Both the position numbers and the translations under genes were made by a program. This document shows, piece by piece, positions 52,108 through 60,641 of a stretch of DNA of 64,000 nt; within the stretch, counting starts at the first letter, position 1, and every line of letters begins with the position of its first letter. The stretch is from NCBI GenBank assembly GCA_034190875.2, contig CM067346.1:7707283-7771282 (forward strand). Direction: 5' to 3'. A model generated the notes under the pieces. The model made no database searches. It was given only the letters and a program-made list of their open reading frames with translations, and was not told the DNA's origin. The DNA is from Urechis unicinctus. Lineage: Eukaryota; Annelida; Polychaeta; Xenopneusta; Urechidae.

Positions 52108-53154
52108 TCAGTTTTTATACAGCTCCACACCACTGACCCAACTATTAAAACTGGCAGGGTAGCCAAACCACTTGACAAAGTATTGTTTTTGTCCTTTCCG
52201 TTTACGTTCTTTGATGATTTTTTCAACCCTATACCATGCTTTGTCATTCACTTTCTGTAATTCTTCCGCGTAAAATGTTCCCTCTAACACTTCGTCATTA
52301 TCATCCTTTATCGTATACACATTGGGGGAGCCTAAGTGAACGTTCTCCACCCGAAACAACTCCTCGCTCCAATTGGAAGTGTAACCCTTTTTAAATTTAC
52401 CCCGTGCTTGACTGATGCGGACACGATCCCCGATATCATACCGTGGTCGTTTAACCTCATCAGAGCGTTCCCCGTATAATGTCATCCACGTGTCTTCTTG
52501 ATTACGCACCGAGACTGATATCGGAGGGCGCTTAATGCTGCGGTGATAACTGACGTTGTATCCTTTCACCAGCGAAGCCAGAACCGGTAGATAAACACTG
52601 GTGTTGTGTTTGGTAAAATAACGCCACATTTTAGTTTTTAACGTACGATTAAACCGCTCGACTATGCTAGCTTTGGTTTCTTCGTTGTGGGTGGTAAAAA
52701 AGCGAATCCCCTGCTGCTTAAGAAATGTCTGAAATTTACGGTTGATAAATTCTCCACCCTTATCAGTCTGTAAACACAGGGGCTTCCGCCCTTGTTTTAA
52801 TATACTCTCAAAGGCTCGAATCAAACTGTCACCCGTTTTATTTTTTAGTGGTATCACCCACGCATATTTCGAGAATACATCAATACAGGTCAAGAGAAAT
52901 TTCATGTCTTGGTTCTGTTTGGCTAAGCGAGCTATGTCCACTAAATCGGCTTGCCATTGATGGTCAATTCCCCCGACTATGACGCGTCGTCTTCGAAATC
53001 GACGACGGATCGGTTTATGTAATGTATAGGCATCTTGCTCGCCCAACCATTGTCTGACTGCCTTTGTTTTGAGTTTCGTAGCTCTAACCAATGGCTGCAC
53101 CCCTCCATACGCGGCCGGTGCCTCAGGGTCGAAATACACACTTAACTTCTCCAT
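52108..53154 (-). CDS. int: Maverick integrase with chromodomain
   Basis: About 348 residues from ATG 53,154, overlapping the preceding gene's end. The retroviral-type core has the acidic residues in HQWQADLVDI (Asp near 70), LQTDKGGEF (Asp near 131) and SIVERFNRTLK (Glu 35 residues further). A C-terminal SH3-like part (YDIGDRVRISQARGKFKKGY) and a chromodomain (WYRVEKIIKERKRKG, YFVKWFGYPASFNSW) follow. It inserts the element and may target it to modified histones through the chromodomain. Intact. Confidence 0.9.
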   Translation of the reverse strand: MEKLSVYFDPEAPAAYGGVQPLVRATKLKTKAVRQWLGEQDAYTLHKPIRRRFRRRRVIVGGIDHQWQADLVDIARLAKQNQDMKFLLTCIDVFSKYAWVIPLKNKTGDSLIRAFESILKQGRKPLCLQTDKGGEFINRKFQTFLKQQGIRFFTTHNEETKASIVERFNRTLKTKMWRYFTKHNTSVYLPVLASLVKGYNVSYHRSIKRPPISVSVRNQEDTWMTLYGERSDEVKRPRYDIGDRVRISQARGKFKKGYTSNWSEELFRVENVHLGSPNVYTIKDDNDEVLEGTFYAEELQKVNDKAWYRVEKIIKERKRKGQKQYFVKWFGYPASFNSWVSGVELYKN

Positions 53155-53760
53155 GACATCCAATTTTGTGTTACAGGCTCCTCCTCACCAGGTCTTTTAT
53201 CTATTTGCATCGCCCCCTGTCGGATATAGTTCCATCGATCGGGGTGACCTACTAAATCTTGAGGAATGTTGGAGTCTCGCAACGCTTCAGCAAATCTTTT
53301 CCAACCCTCTGGTTCAAAGTGTTTACGCCGTCTCAACACATCGTTAACCAAATCCGCCACGTTAGTCCCACTAACGGCTTGTCCTTTAATCATTAATTCC
53401 CCTCGTTCATTCCAGCCCACGTCTGGGTTTTTTCGAAGGCGTTCTAATAGCAAACGCCCTTTTTTTCTGAAATTTATCAGGGATGGTTTCTACAACTTCC
53501 GCAATAGACACATCTTCTTGTTTGGGTGTGTGGGGCGGGGTATTAGCTAAGGCTGTGTGAGGTGTCGGGGTTCTGTGCTGGCGGTAATACTCGCGGTGTT
53601 TTGTTAAAATTTGGTTATAAGATTCTACTTTAGCCTCCTCCGATAAATCACTACGATTCAGGACATCCCTCATCTCCGCATCCAAGTTGGATAACACGTC
53701 GACAGTGGGAGCTTGATCGTAACGCCCACTTGACAGTACCCGGGGATCAACCAACATCAT
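53142..53760 (-). pseudogene. Conserved Maverick protein of unknown function, frameshifted
   Basis: The N-terminal half (53,760 to about 53,470; SEEAKVESYNQILTKHREYY) and the C-terminal half (to 53,142; MIKGQAVSGTNVADLVNDVL, FEPEGWKRFAEALRDSNIP) lie in two frames separated by one extra base at a 7-T run (53,460-53,466). The C-terminal module with 'GW..F...L....IP' is widespread in metazoan Mavericks. The gene overlaps the integrase start. The two halves read as one protein of about 200 residues. Confidence 0.65.
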
Positions 53761-53780
53761 TAATTTTCTTAGCCATAATT

Positions 53781-54112
53781 TTAGCCCAATAGTTTGCCTA
53801 ACAACGGACCAGCGATACCTAAAATAGGTCCTAATAACGCCGGGAGAAAACCACCGGTTTGTAATACTCTTTTCTTTTTCTTGACGTTAGTTTTAGGTGA
53901 GATCAAAGCGCGCAGACCTTGTCTGTATCGGGCTAATTTACGCTTCTGAACTGAAGTCAAGGATACGTTTCCTTTTAAAACATTGAGTGCACATTCACAT
54001 AGACAATTTATCAATTCTTTGTCAGCCGTGTGAATCAAAGCCCTATGACAGGGGGTTTGGCTTTAGCCATCACTCGTAATGTATCAGCGTGTTTTCTGAG
54101 ATGCTCTGCCAT
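53781..54112 (-). pseudogene. Conserved small Maverick protein, frameshifted
   Basis: ATG at about 54,112 opens 25 codons (MAEHLRKHADTLRVMAKAK) and then stops. A second frame takes over at a run of five G/C at 54,051-54,055 and continues with LINCLCECALNVLKGN, LTSVQKRKLARYRQGLRALI and a terminal GGFLPALLGPILG. A basic central part and a hydrophobic Gly-rich tail mark a small conserved Maverick protein whose role is unknown. Confidence 0.6.
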
Positions 54113-54161
54113 GATCTATGTCTAACGATAAGAATGGCGGTCGTCCGATGATCGACGGTAT

Positions 54162-54761
54162 TTATTTCTGTAGGTATACAACTTGATTGGGTCGTAGTAT
54201 GTCAGTTCGTAGCCGTAAGTGATCTGGTGTTGCCTGTTTCAAATCGATAAACAAATAACCGTGAGGTTGCGAAGTAGCATCCGAAAAGGCTTCTTGTACA
54301 TACTTGATGTTTCGCGGGTACATTTGTTTGGCTAAATGCATGATTTGTGAAGCGTCCCGAGGGTTCTTAAATACCACTAAATAATGAGCGTTCAAACTGA
54401 TTGTTCGATGTTCTTTATTCTTTCCGAATAAATTTTGTACTAAATACAACACGCTAAGATTGCCATGGTGACTCCCTTTGGTGAATAGGCGAGTGACGCG
54501 TTCGTCAGTTTCTTCCATTAAATCATCGATGATCAACAAGGTTCTTTGTTGAGGATCTGTCTCAAAATTCAATCCCTCTACAAATTCCACGTGCGGTAGT
54601 TGAGTGTACATGGTTTGCCACTCTCCGAAACACCACACGATTCGGTCGGGTGGTGGCTCAATGTGACTACCTTTGATTAACTCACTCACAAAGTAAGTTT
54701 TTCCACAGCCGCTCGGACCAGCTATCACGCAACTAAAGGGGTGTTTTAAGGCTCGATCCAT
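54162..54761 (-). CDS. Maverick packaging ATPase (A32/FtsK-HerA-like)
   Basis: 199 residues, intact, ATG at 54,761. Walker A GPSGCGKT (15-22), Walker B LLIIDD (75-80), and a VLYLVQNLFGKNKEHRTISL sensor-like stretch. Such ATPases pump DNA into capsids in nucleocytoplasmic large DNA viruses and virophages. Together with protease and capsid genes it supports a virion-forming life style. Confidence 0.88.
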   Translation of the reverse strand: MDRALKHPFSCVIAGPSGCGKTYFVSELIKGSHIEPPPDRIVWCFGEWQTMYTQLPHVEFVEGLNFETDPQQRTLLIIDDLMEETDERVTRLFTKGSHHGNLSVLYLVQNLFGKNKEHRTISLNAHYLVVFKNPRDASQIMHLAKQMYPRNIKYVQEAFSDATSQPHGYLFIDLKQATPDHLRLRTDILRPNQVVYLQK

Positions 54762-54789
54762 TCTTATACTGAGTTATCATTCACAGTCC

Positions 54790-54955
54790 CCCACTCTTTT
54801 TATAGATAGGATAGGTAAATAGTGTCGTGATAAGTAGAACTCAAAAAGAAATTCGATTAAAGTATATCATCACTTTTTATTCATCACCAATCATATATAT
54901 TCATGCGTCTAATAATTTATTATATTTACAGTCATAAGGTTCCCCCATTAAGACT
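54790..54955. other. Spacer in Maverick
   Basis: AT-rich spacer between the ATPase start and the next gene's end. No ORF is called. Confidence 0.5.
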
Positions 54956-55685
54956 TTAGACCAGTGTTCGGTGGGTCACACAAAAACCTAACATGGTACG
55001 TCGATACTCTCTAGAGAGCCAAAGACACAGTTCAGTCGAATTGTGTTGCTCACACAACAAGCGCCATAATAAAGTGACGTGATGTTCGTCCACCTTATCC
55101 AAGGCTCTTCCAACGCAATGTGAATACATCTTTTGTTGGTTCTCGGCTTGACATACGCCCGTTCCACACACGACGCATGGTTCTTGAGCTATGTCAGATA
55201 ACAATGGCTTCATCAAACCACTGTAAAGGCTAATTATCATATCCCACCCATCAGGCGACGTTCCTTGGTCATCCATCTTTTGTGGGCGTGCTGATAGGTC
55301 TTGGTAAGCTTTTATGAGCAGCCACCAATTGAAACTATCAAAGCACATGGTCACGCGCTTTCACGGGTAATTTCAATATAGGGGACTGGGCTTTCACTCG
55401 ACCAATTACATCGTCACAAATGGTTTCTTCCGTATCAACGTCCGATTGACCAGCTTCCGCGTCAATCAACGATAAGGTGAGTGATGTAAGAGCCGTCCCG
55501 CTTCTGAGAAAGGCATTTGAGGGTAATTTTATTTGATGTCCGCTCCATCGATCGCGAATGTGTAAATCATTGATCAAATCATCTGGGTTACTACACCACT
55601 GGGTGATTTGAAAGCGACCACTACGACGACTGGTATACAACGGTCCGTCAATGTAATCACACTCCTCGCTGTTCTCCTCAGCCAT
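54956..55685 (-). pseudogene. Maverick Cys/His protein 1, frameshifted
   Basis: Frame one runs from ATG 55,685 to 55,338 (MAEENSEECDYIDGPLYTSR). One extra base near 55,347 shifts to a second frame with FNWWLLIKAYQDL, then CVVCGTGVCQ and KMYSHC, LDKVDEHHVTLLW and LWLSREYRR. The second part is a diverged paralogue of 56,612-57,402 (C..C...H/C spacing, V(D)EH(Y/H)V). It is probably one protein of about 240 residues with a zinc-binding module; function unknown. Confidence 0.6.
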
Positions 55686-55748
55686 CCTGAATGAAACAAA
55701 AATCTGTTCGTGTTCACTTATTTATCCCCTGATCGAGGTGATGTAAGG

Positions 55749-55870
55749 GATCACGTGACGAATTAATTTAGCTGATGTCAGCAGTTGTTCGTGATCACGT
55801 GACGAATTAATTTAGCTGATGTCAGCGGTTTTTCGTGATCACGTGACGAATTAATTTCAGATCCGGTAAA
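55749..55870. repeat. Three 44-bp repeats with CACGTG E-boxes
   Basis: GATCACGTGACGAATTAATT starts at 55,749, 55,793 and 55,837. The repeats lie just upstream of the gene at 54,956-55,685 and the third covers the end of the zinc-finger gene. They are probable binding sites for bHLH proteins. Confidence 0.8.
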
Positions 55871-56193
55871 TCACGTGGTATCGCACGCACACGCACACCA
55901 GGTTGTGGGGTTCTTCGAGCGTGGAAGTTAAGCTTTCCGATTACGTCACAACCTTCCTCTGCTTTGTTGTGCCTGTTTTTTCTTAATTTTCGATTGTGAA
56001 TGTAGAGCTTATAATTACAGTGATATTTCAAGTGTTGGGTCAAAAGCGCCTTGGTAACAAACCCACATTGACACAGAGGACATCGCCTTAACCTCAGGGG
56101 TCTGTGTTTACCCTGAGCAGGTGTCTTGGGTCTATATGGTTGTTGGGTCTCAGCAACTCTCTGACATTCGTCACATTCTACACAAGTTTCCAT
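55822..56193 (-). CDS. Maverick zinc-finger protein
   Basis: 123 residues. METCVECDECQRV gives a first Cys pair. RRCPLCQCGFVTKALLTQHL and KYHC form a C2H2-like finger, and the rest is basic. Probably DNA-binding. Its 3' end is built from the third E-box repeat. No known Maverick family is assigned. Confidence 0.6.
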   Translation of the reverse strand: METCVECDECQRVAETQQPYRPKTPAQGKHRPLRLRRCPLCQCGFVTKALLTQHLKYHCNYKLYIHNRKLRKNRHNKAEEGCDVIGKLNFHARRTPQPGVRVRAIPRDLPDLKLIRHVITKNR

Positions 56194-56260
56194 GTCGTCG
56201 CTTTAAAGATTTAACCTTTACTGACAGTGAACTTGTTGTTAAACGATATTTATAATTTCT

Positions 56261-56494
56261 TTAATCCACCTCATCTTCAGACACGAACGCAGTTAACTGA
56301 CGATCCATTAAACACTCTCTAGCTTCGATCGCTTTACTAAGAGCCGTATCAAAATCGTAACCATACTCCATCAAGCGCTGTTGATTTATACTAATTTGTC
56401 TATAGATCTTATTGTCTCTCAGTTCTCGAGTTAGTTGTGCATGCATCTGTAACTTGTCTTTTAAAACAGACCACCTGCTATACGCATCCGTCAT
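56261..56494 (-). CDS. Small Maverick protein, unknown
   Basis: 77 residues (MTDAYSRWSVLKDKLQMHAQ; AFVSEDEVD end), rich in charged residues and probably alpha-helical. I do not recognise it. Part of its DNA (56,371-56,403) is repeated in a polB intron. Confidence 0.5.
   Translation of the reverse strand: MTDAYSRWSVLKDKLQMHAQLTRELRDNKIYRQISINQQRLMEYGYDFDTALSKAIEARECLMDRQLTAFVSEDEVD
56371..56403 (+). repeat. 33-bp sequence shared with polB intron
   Basis: Partner of 47,067-47,099; one mismatch. Confidence 0.85.
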
Positions 56495-56611
56495 GTTGAT
56501 GTTACTCTCTGACTATCTTAGCCATAAATGACCACCCACCAAATTTGAACTCTTTATAACATACATTCCAAATCATAATTAAAAGAAACAAACACAGACC
56601 TGTATTTTCAC

Positions 56612-57402
56612 TCATTTATTACACAATCTGTTAATTACACGTATTTCAATATCTGATTTCACCGACTCCAACCAATATTTCCTATAGTCCACACACAACC
56701 ATTTGCTACGTTCCATCCACGAGGGGCAGGGGTCAATTAAACCTATACTTAATTCCCATAAACTTGATACATAGTGTTCGTCAACACGCTCGAGAGCATC
56801 CGTCATACACATCCGAACTTGTTCTTCAGGTTCGGCCATCAAACAAAGATTATGCTGTCGCTGACTCGGGTGGTCGATCTGACAGCCATGGCATTTTTCT
56901 GGTATTAGAGCTTCGATTAATTCGACAAGCGTGTCTGTGTATACCACCATCAGATATTCCTCCATTAATTTCGCTCTCATCACGTGGGCTCCGTAGAGCT
57001 GTTTCAACTCCTCCCACGCTTCTACAAACATATACCACGAGTAACTGTCCATTTCCATTGTCACCTGACCCTTCTTTATCACCACCATAGGGATCGGGTA
57101 TCGAACACTCATCGTCACGTCTGCACCAATAGAGACCTCGACACGACTCTCCTCTCCCGCTTCCAACTGTTTCATTGTTTCTGTGACAGCAGCTATTTCG
57201 TAACCACAGTCCAATACACAGTGCATCCCAAACTCTATGTGACATTTCTTGAAATTGTTTTTCAAAAAAACACTACATCTTTATTCCAAACCACTATCGA
57301 ATACTGTGCAAAGTATCGTGTGTATAGCGGTTTCACTTCCTCCATTTCGATTTGTTCCACGGCTCTTAACAACTCCACGTCGCTCATCCGTTTCCCAGCC
57401 AT
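56612..57402 (-). pseudogene. Maverick Cys/His protein 2 with TIR-encoded leader, frameshifted
   Basis: ATG at 57,402 gives MAGKRMSDVELLRAVEQIEM, nearly the same leader as polB at the other end. After about 45 codons one missing base in a 7-T run (57,264-57,270, seen as A on the plus strand) shifts the frame, which then continues to 56,612 with MEMDSYSWYMFVEAWEELKQ, CHGCQIDHPSQRQHNLC and LERVDEHYVSSLW. The Cys/His cluster suggests a zinc-binding module. Paralogue of 54,956-55,685. Confidence 0.65.
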
Positions 57403-58099
57403 GATTATAACTGAACGCAGGACTGAGACACTCTCCCGTTTTATATACACCCTCTATCCCATCATTTAGCTTAGCTCAGCAAACTATGACGACATATCCG
57501 ACGAAAATTGTGAAATCACTTTCCAAAAATAGAATGACCTCACCCAAATACCGCCCATTCATCACACCAGGTCGAAAGTCAACAACCTTCCTAAGGACAT
57601 AGCCCCAAATGAACTCACTCGAATACCGTACATCGCGTTACCCTCCTAAGGTCACCAATTCAATATATCACCACATGTCATGGGATAAAAGGAAGTTAAT
57701 ACCAACAAATCACCTCGTAAACACCGTCTTCATATCTGAACAGATGGTGAATACTCCACTAACATTAACACTATCCTTCACTTCTCTTTCAACACCCATT
57801 ACCGCTAATTGACTTTTAATACCCATTTATAAACTCCTTCTCAATAAAACTCCCAAAAATGACCTCATCCAAAATAGCGCCCCTCCATGAGGTCACCAAG
57901 GGCGCAAAGATTTCAAGGGCCGAAAATAACGGAACAGATGGTGAAATCACTTTCCAAAAATAGAATTAGGTCAGCAAAATACCGCACCGAATCCGCATGC
58001 AATCGTCAGCAAAACATATATTACGCAATACACGTCGTACAGTATTCGTACAGTAGTCATTTCCAAAACAAGGTGTGAAGGGGTACGTATATCACTACT
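57341..58099 (-). repeat. Maverick right terminal inverted repeat
   Basis: About 760 bp, partner of 42,639-43,322. The tip and the promoter/leader part are nearly identical to the left repeat; the middle part (about 57,550-57,735) is unrelated to it. Confidence 0.9.
57410..57447 (-). promoter_or_regulatory. Right TIR promoter (TATA and initiator)
   Basis: Mirror of the left promoter: TATATAAA at 57,447-57,440 (minus strand), initiator TCAGTT nearby, ATG at 57,402. Confidence 0.7.
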
Positions 58100-60640
58100 T
58101 CGTAAAACGTCCGCGCCCTCTATGGGTCTCCTGCATAAGTTTGAAATTCCAGAGGCCAGGATTTGATTGGGCACCTCCGCCTGTTCCTGCAGTTATTGGC
58201 CGCCATTTAATGGTGTCAACTGATTCAAGGTTTGTACCAGCCCACAGTATACGTGATTGACCGGAGGCTTACGCATAGATCACCTGCACTGTTGTCAATA
58301 GCATTTTGCAGGGGCACAGCCTAGCCGCATTGAACGGCTCATCAATTCAACAGCTACGTCACATATAAGCACCAAGGGTTTTTATCCGGCTCATGAGAGG
58401 GCAGAGGGGATAATAACTACAAGCATTCAATTTGTTCACAGCGGCGGTACATTTCAGAGCAAACATTCATTGGGTGTTCAGTTATTATAAGATGCAGTTG
58501 GTATCTGTGGCTAAGGCAGTGCAAACCTGGGTCTCAAAGCCAATGCAGTTCTGGCAGAACCCGATAAACTTGAAGTGCATTGTGCAACCTGCGGCTGTGT
58601 CATCCCACGACCACTTCGAGGCAGGATTTCTTTAATAAATACAATTGCTTATTAATTCATCAATATAGATGCGATGGTAATGAAAATTGGTTGAATTGTG
58701 GTTGCTAAAATCCATGATAACTTGGTGAATTATGGGCCAATTCTGAAACTTCCTGATACAGTTCGCCATGTTCTCCCATATCCCATGGCTTGTTACTCCC
58801 TCGTTTATCCAAAAATTATCCAAGTTAAGTCGTTTTGTGCAAAATTATCCCGTTTTATGATAACAATATGGTCGTTGGCGTTGCTTTCGAATGTAACCAC
58901 AAAAATAAATATGTGAAGTGGTCGCCGAAAGACACAAAGCCGTCAAGTTTTCTCGTTTAAGAGACAAACACAGTATGACTATTATGCAGTTAGTGTGGAA
59001 CTGTCACACAACTCGGCTCCAATCGGAGTCATGCTAAGTGACTTGCCCCTTAATGTGGTCAATATGTGACTTAATTGAAATAAAGTTTGAACTTAGTTGA
59101 TCCTCTGTCTGTGGTTGAAGCTTTAACAGGAAATTTTATTAAAGTCTCCTCAGAGAAAATGCTTCAGGAATCCAATATGGATAGTGCTTGTCCAGCCCTA
59201 CAATGTAAATGAGCTCAGTACATGGATACAAAGAGTCAGACTCAGTTACCAGAACATGTTATCGCATCAGATCATTGCTATGTGAGTGTTTCAGTAAACA
59301 CCGGATGTTATGCTTATCAGCTTGTAGTCTCAGTTGCTTTCATGCTGCTTGTGTAGTGTAAGTAGTGGCAGATTTAAAAGATTTCATGGTCAACGCTACT
59401 CGATCGCATTTCTCTTTTGTGGTTTTTTTCGGAACTGATAGTCTTCATCTCTGTCTCAAATTGGTTAGGTACCATATAACACGCTAGTATTGGTGTGCCG
59501 CTAAACCCTTTACCTCCTTAATTCAAATTGGTTTTGAAAAAGTTCCCTGTTTTCAAAAAGCAATATGGTGCTTGAACAATCCAAAATCTTGCCTCTTGCA
59601 AAACAGCAACACGACCGACATAATATCCGCTTATTGATTAAGCTGAGGTGATAATTTGCGTAGCCCCCTCAACCCGGCAATTGGCAATGGCAAAATGCTC
59701 ACGTGCGTGAGTCGAACGAGATTTGGGTTTAGGCTTGGGTGCGAAAATAAAAGGCATGGGTGAGGAACTAAGGTTTGGAGAGGTGTCAACAGGTAAAGTT
59801 GAAATTCGTGAGGGTATTAGGTCGGAGATTGACGACGAAATCAAGACAGGTATGTAGCAATATCGAAGTGTCTTTTGGCCTCTCAATATGGTTTGGGTAA
59901 TATAATAGGCATTGTGACCCGCCAAGCCATCTCCACGTCCGGGCGAGGACGGGCCCAGACGGATGTCATAGGCGATTTGAGAGCAGGCTAATGCACCGGT
60001 GATGTAACTGAAATAGCGAAAGCGAAATCGCCGATGACATACCTTGTTGGAATCGCCACGGGAGTTGACACACTATCGGAATGCTATAACGTAACACACG
60101 TTCTGATTGGATGCGACTAGGGTTGATTGCTCCAATGAGCAGCTTGCTTTGAGAAACTATGACCCGCTCAGGTTTATAAGGCCATTTCATAAGCAGTCCC
60201 CTGGCTTCCATCAGCCTAAGAAACGTCGTGACCTTTGACGATGCCATAAGTGTGCCATAAGTTATGAAAGATCTAGGTCATGTATACTTTGATAATGGTA
60301 ACATAGCTATCCTGCTTCATACGTAACATTCATCTGAAATCAATGACAATGAACATTTCTGGTAATGTTAACCATGAGCAGTAATTTAGTGCATAACTAT
60401 ATGTAGCAGGATACCAGCGATATTCATGTTTTTTTTTGTCAGTGAGGCCAAATGCTAATAATTTTTTGGGAACGTTGAGAAAACAATATATGAAATATTC
60501 TGCTTACTTTCTTCTAACTTAAGATTAACGTTCAGGGAACCTATTTTTATTATGTGCGTTGGGATGATTGTGTAAATGGAATGTGTGAGTGTATGTGCCT
60601 CCGTCAGCAAACTTAAACTATATAATTCAATCGAAGATCA
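58100..60640. other. Intergenic; one weak exon candidate
   Basis: To the right of the Maverick. I see no supported gene. A plus-strand stretch at about 59,735-59,846 (MGEELRFGEVSTGKVEIREG, then a CAG|GTATGT donor) is exon-like but isolated. Confidence 0.4.
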
Positions 60641-60641
60641 C

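Larger units (their letters stand above)
42639..58099. mobile_element. Maverick/Polinton, 15.46 kb, near complete
   Basis: Bounded by inverted repeats whose outermost bases are AGTAGTGATATACGTACCCC; Polinton ends typically start with AG. It encodes protein-primed-type PolB, a chromodomain DDE integrase, an adenain-like protease, a packaging ATPase, a major capsid protein and penton-like proteins, the diagnostic set of a virus-like Maverick. PolB is rightward and all others leftward. The expected 6-bp target duplication is not seen (TACGGG on the left, TCGTAA on the right). Eight genes or gene parts are intact, while eight single-base frameshifts break others. Confidence 0.95.

Noticed and set aside
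56764..57469. Plus-strand frames in the Maverick right end
   Set aside because: They are antisense to the Cys/His gene, whose motifs and TIR leader fit the minus strand.
59638..59925. Minus-strand frame as the 3' exon of the mini-exon gene
   Set aside because: No acceptor AG where needed; the plus strand there looks at least as exon-like.
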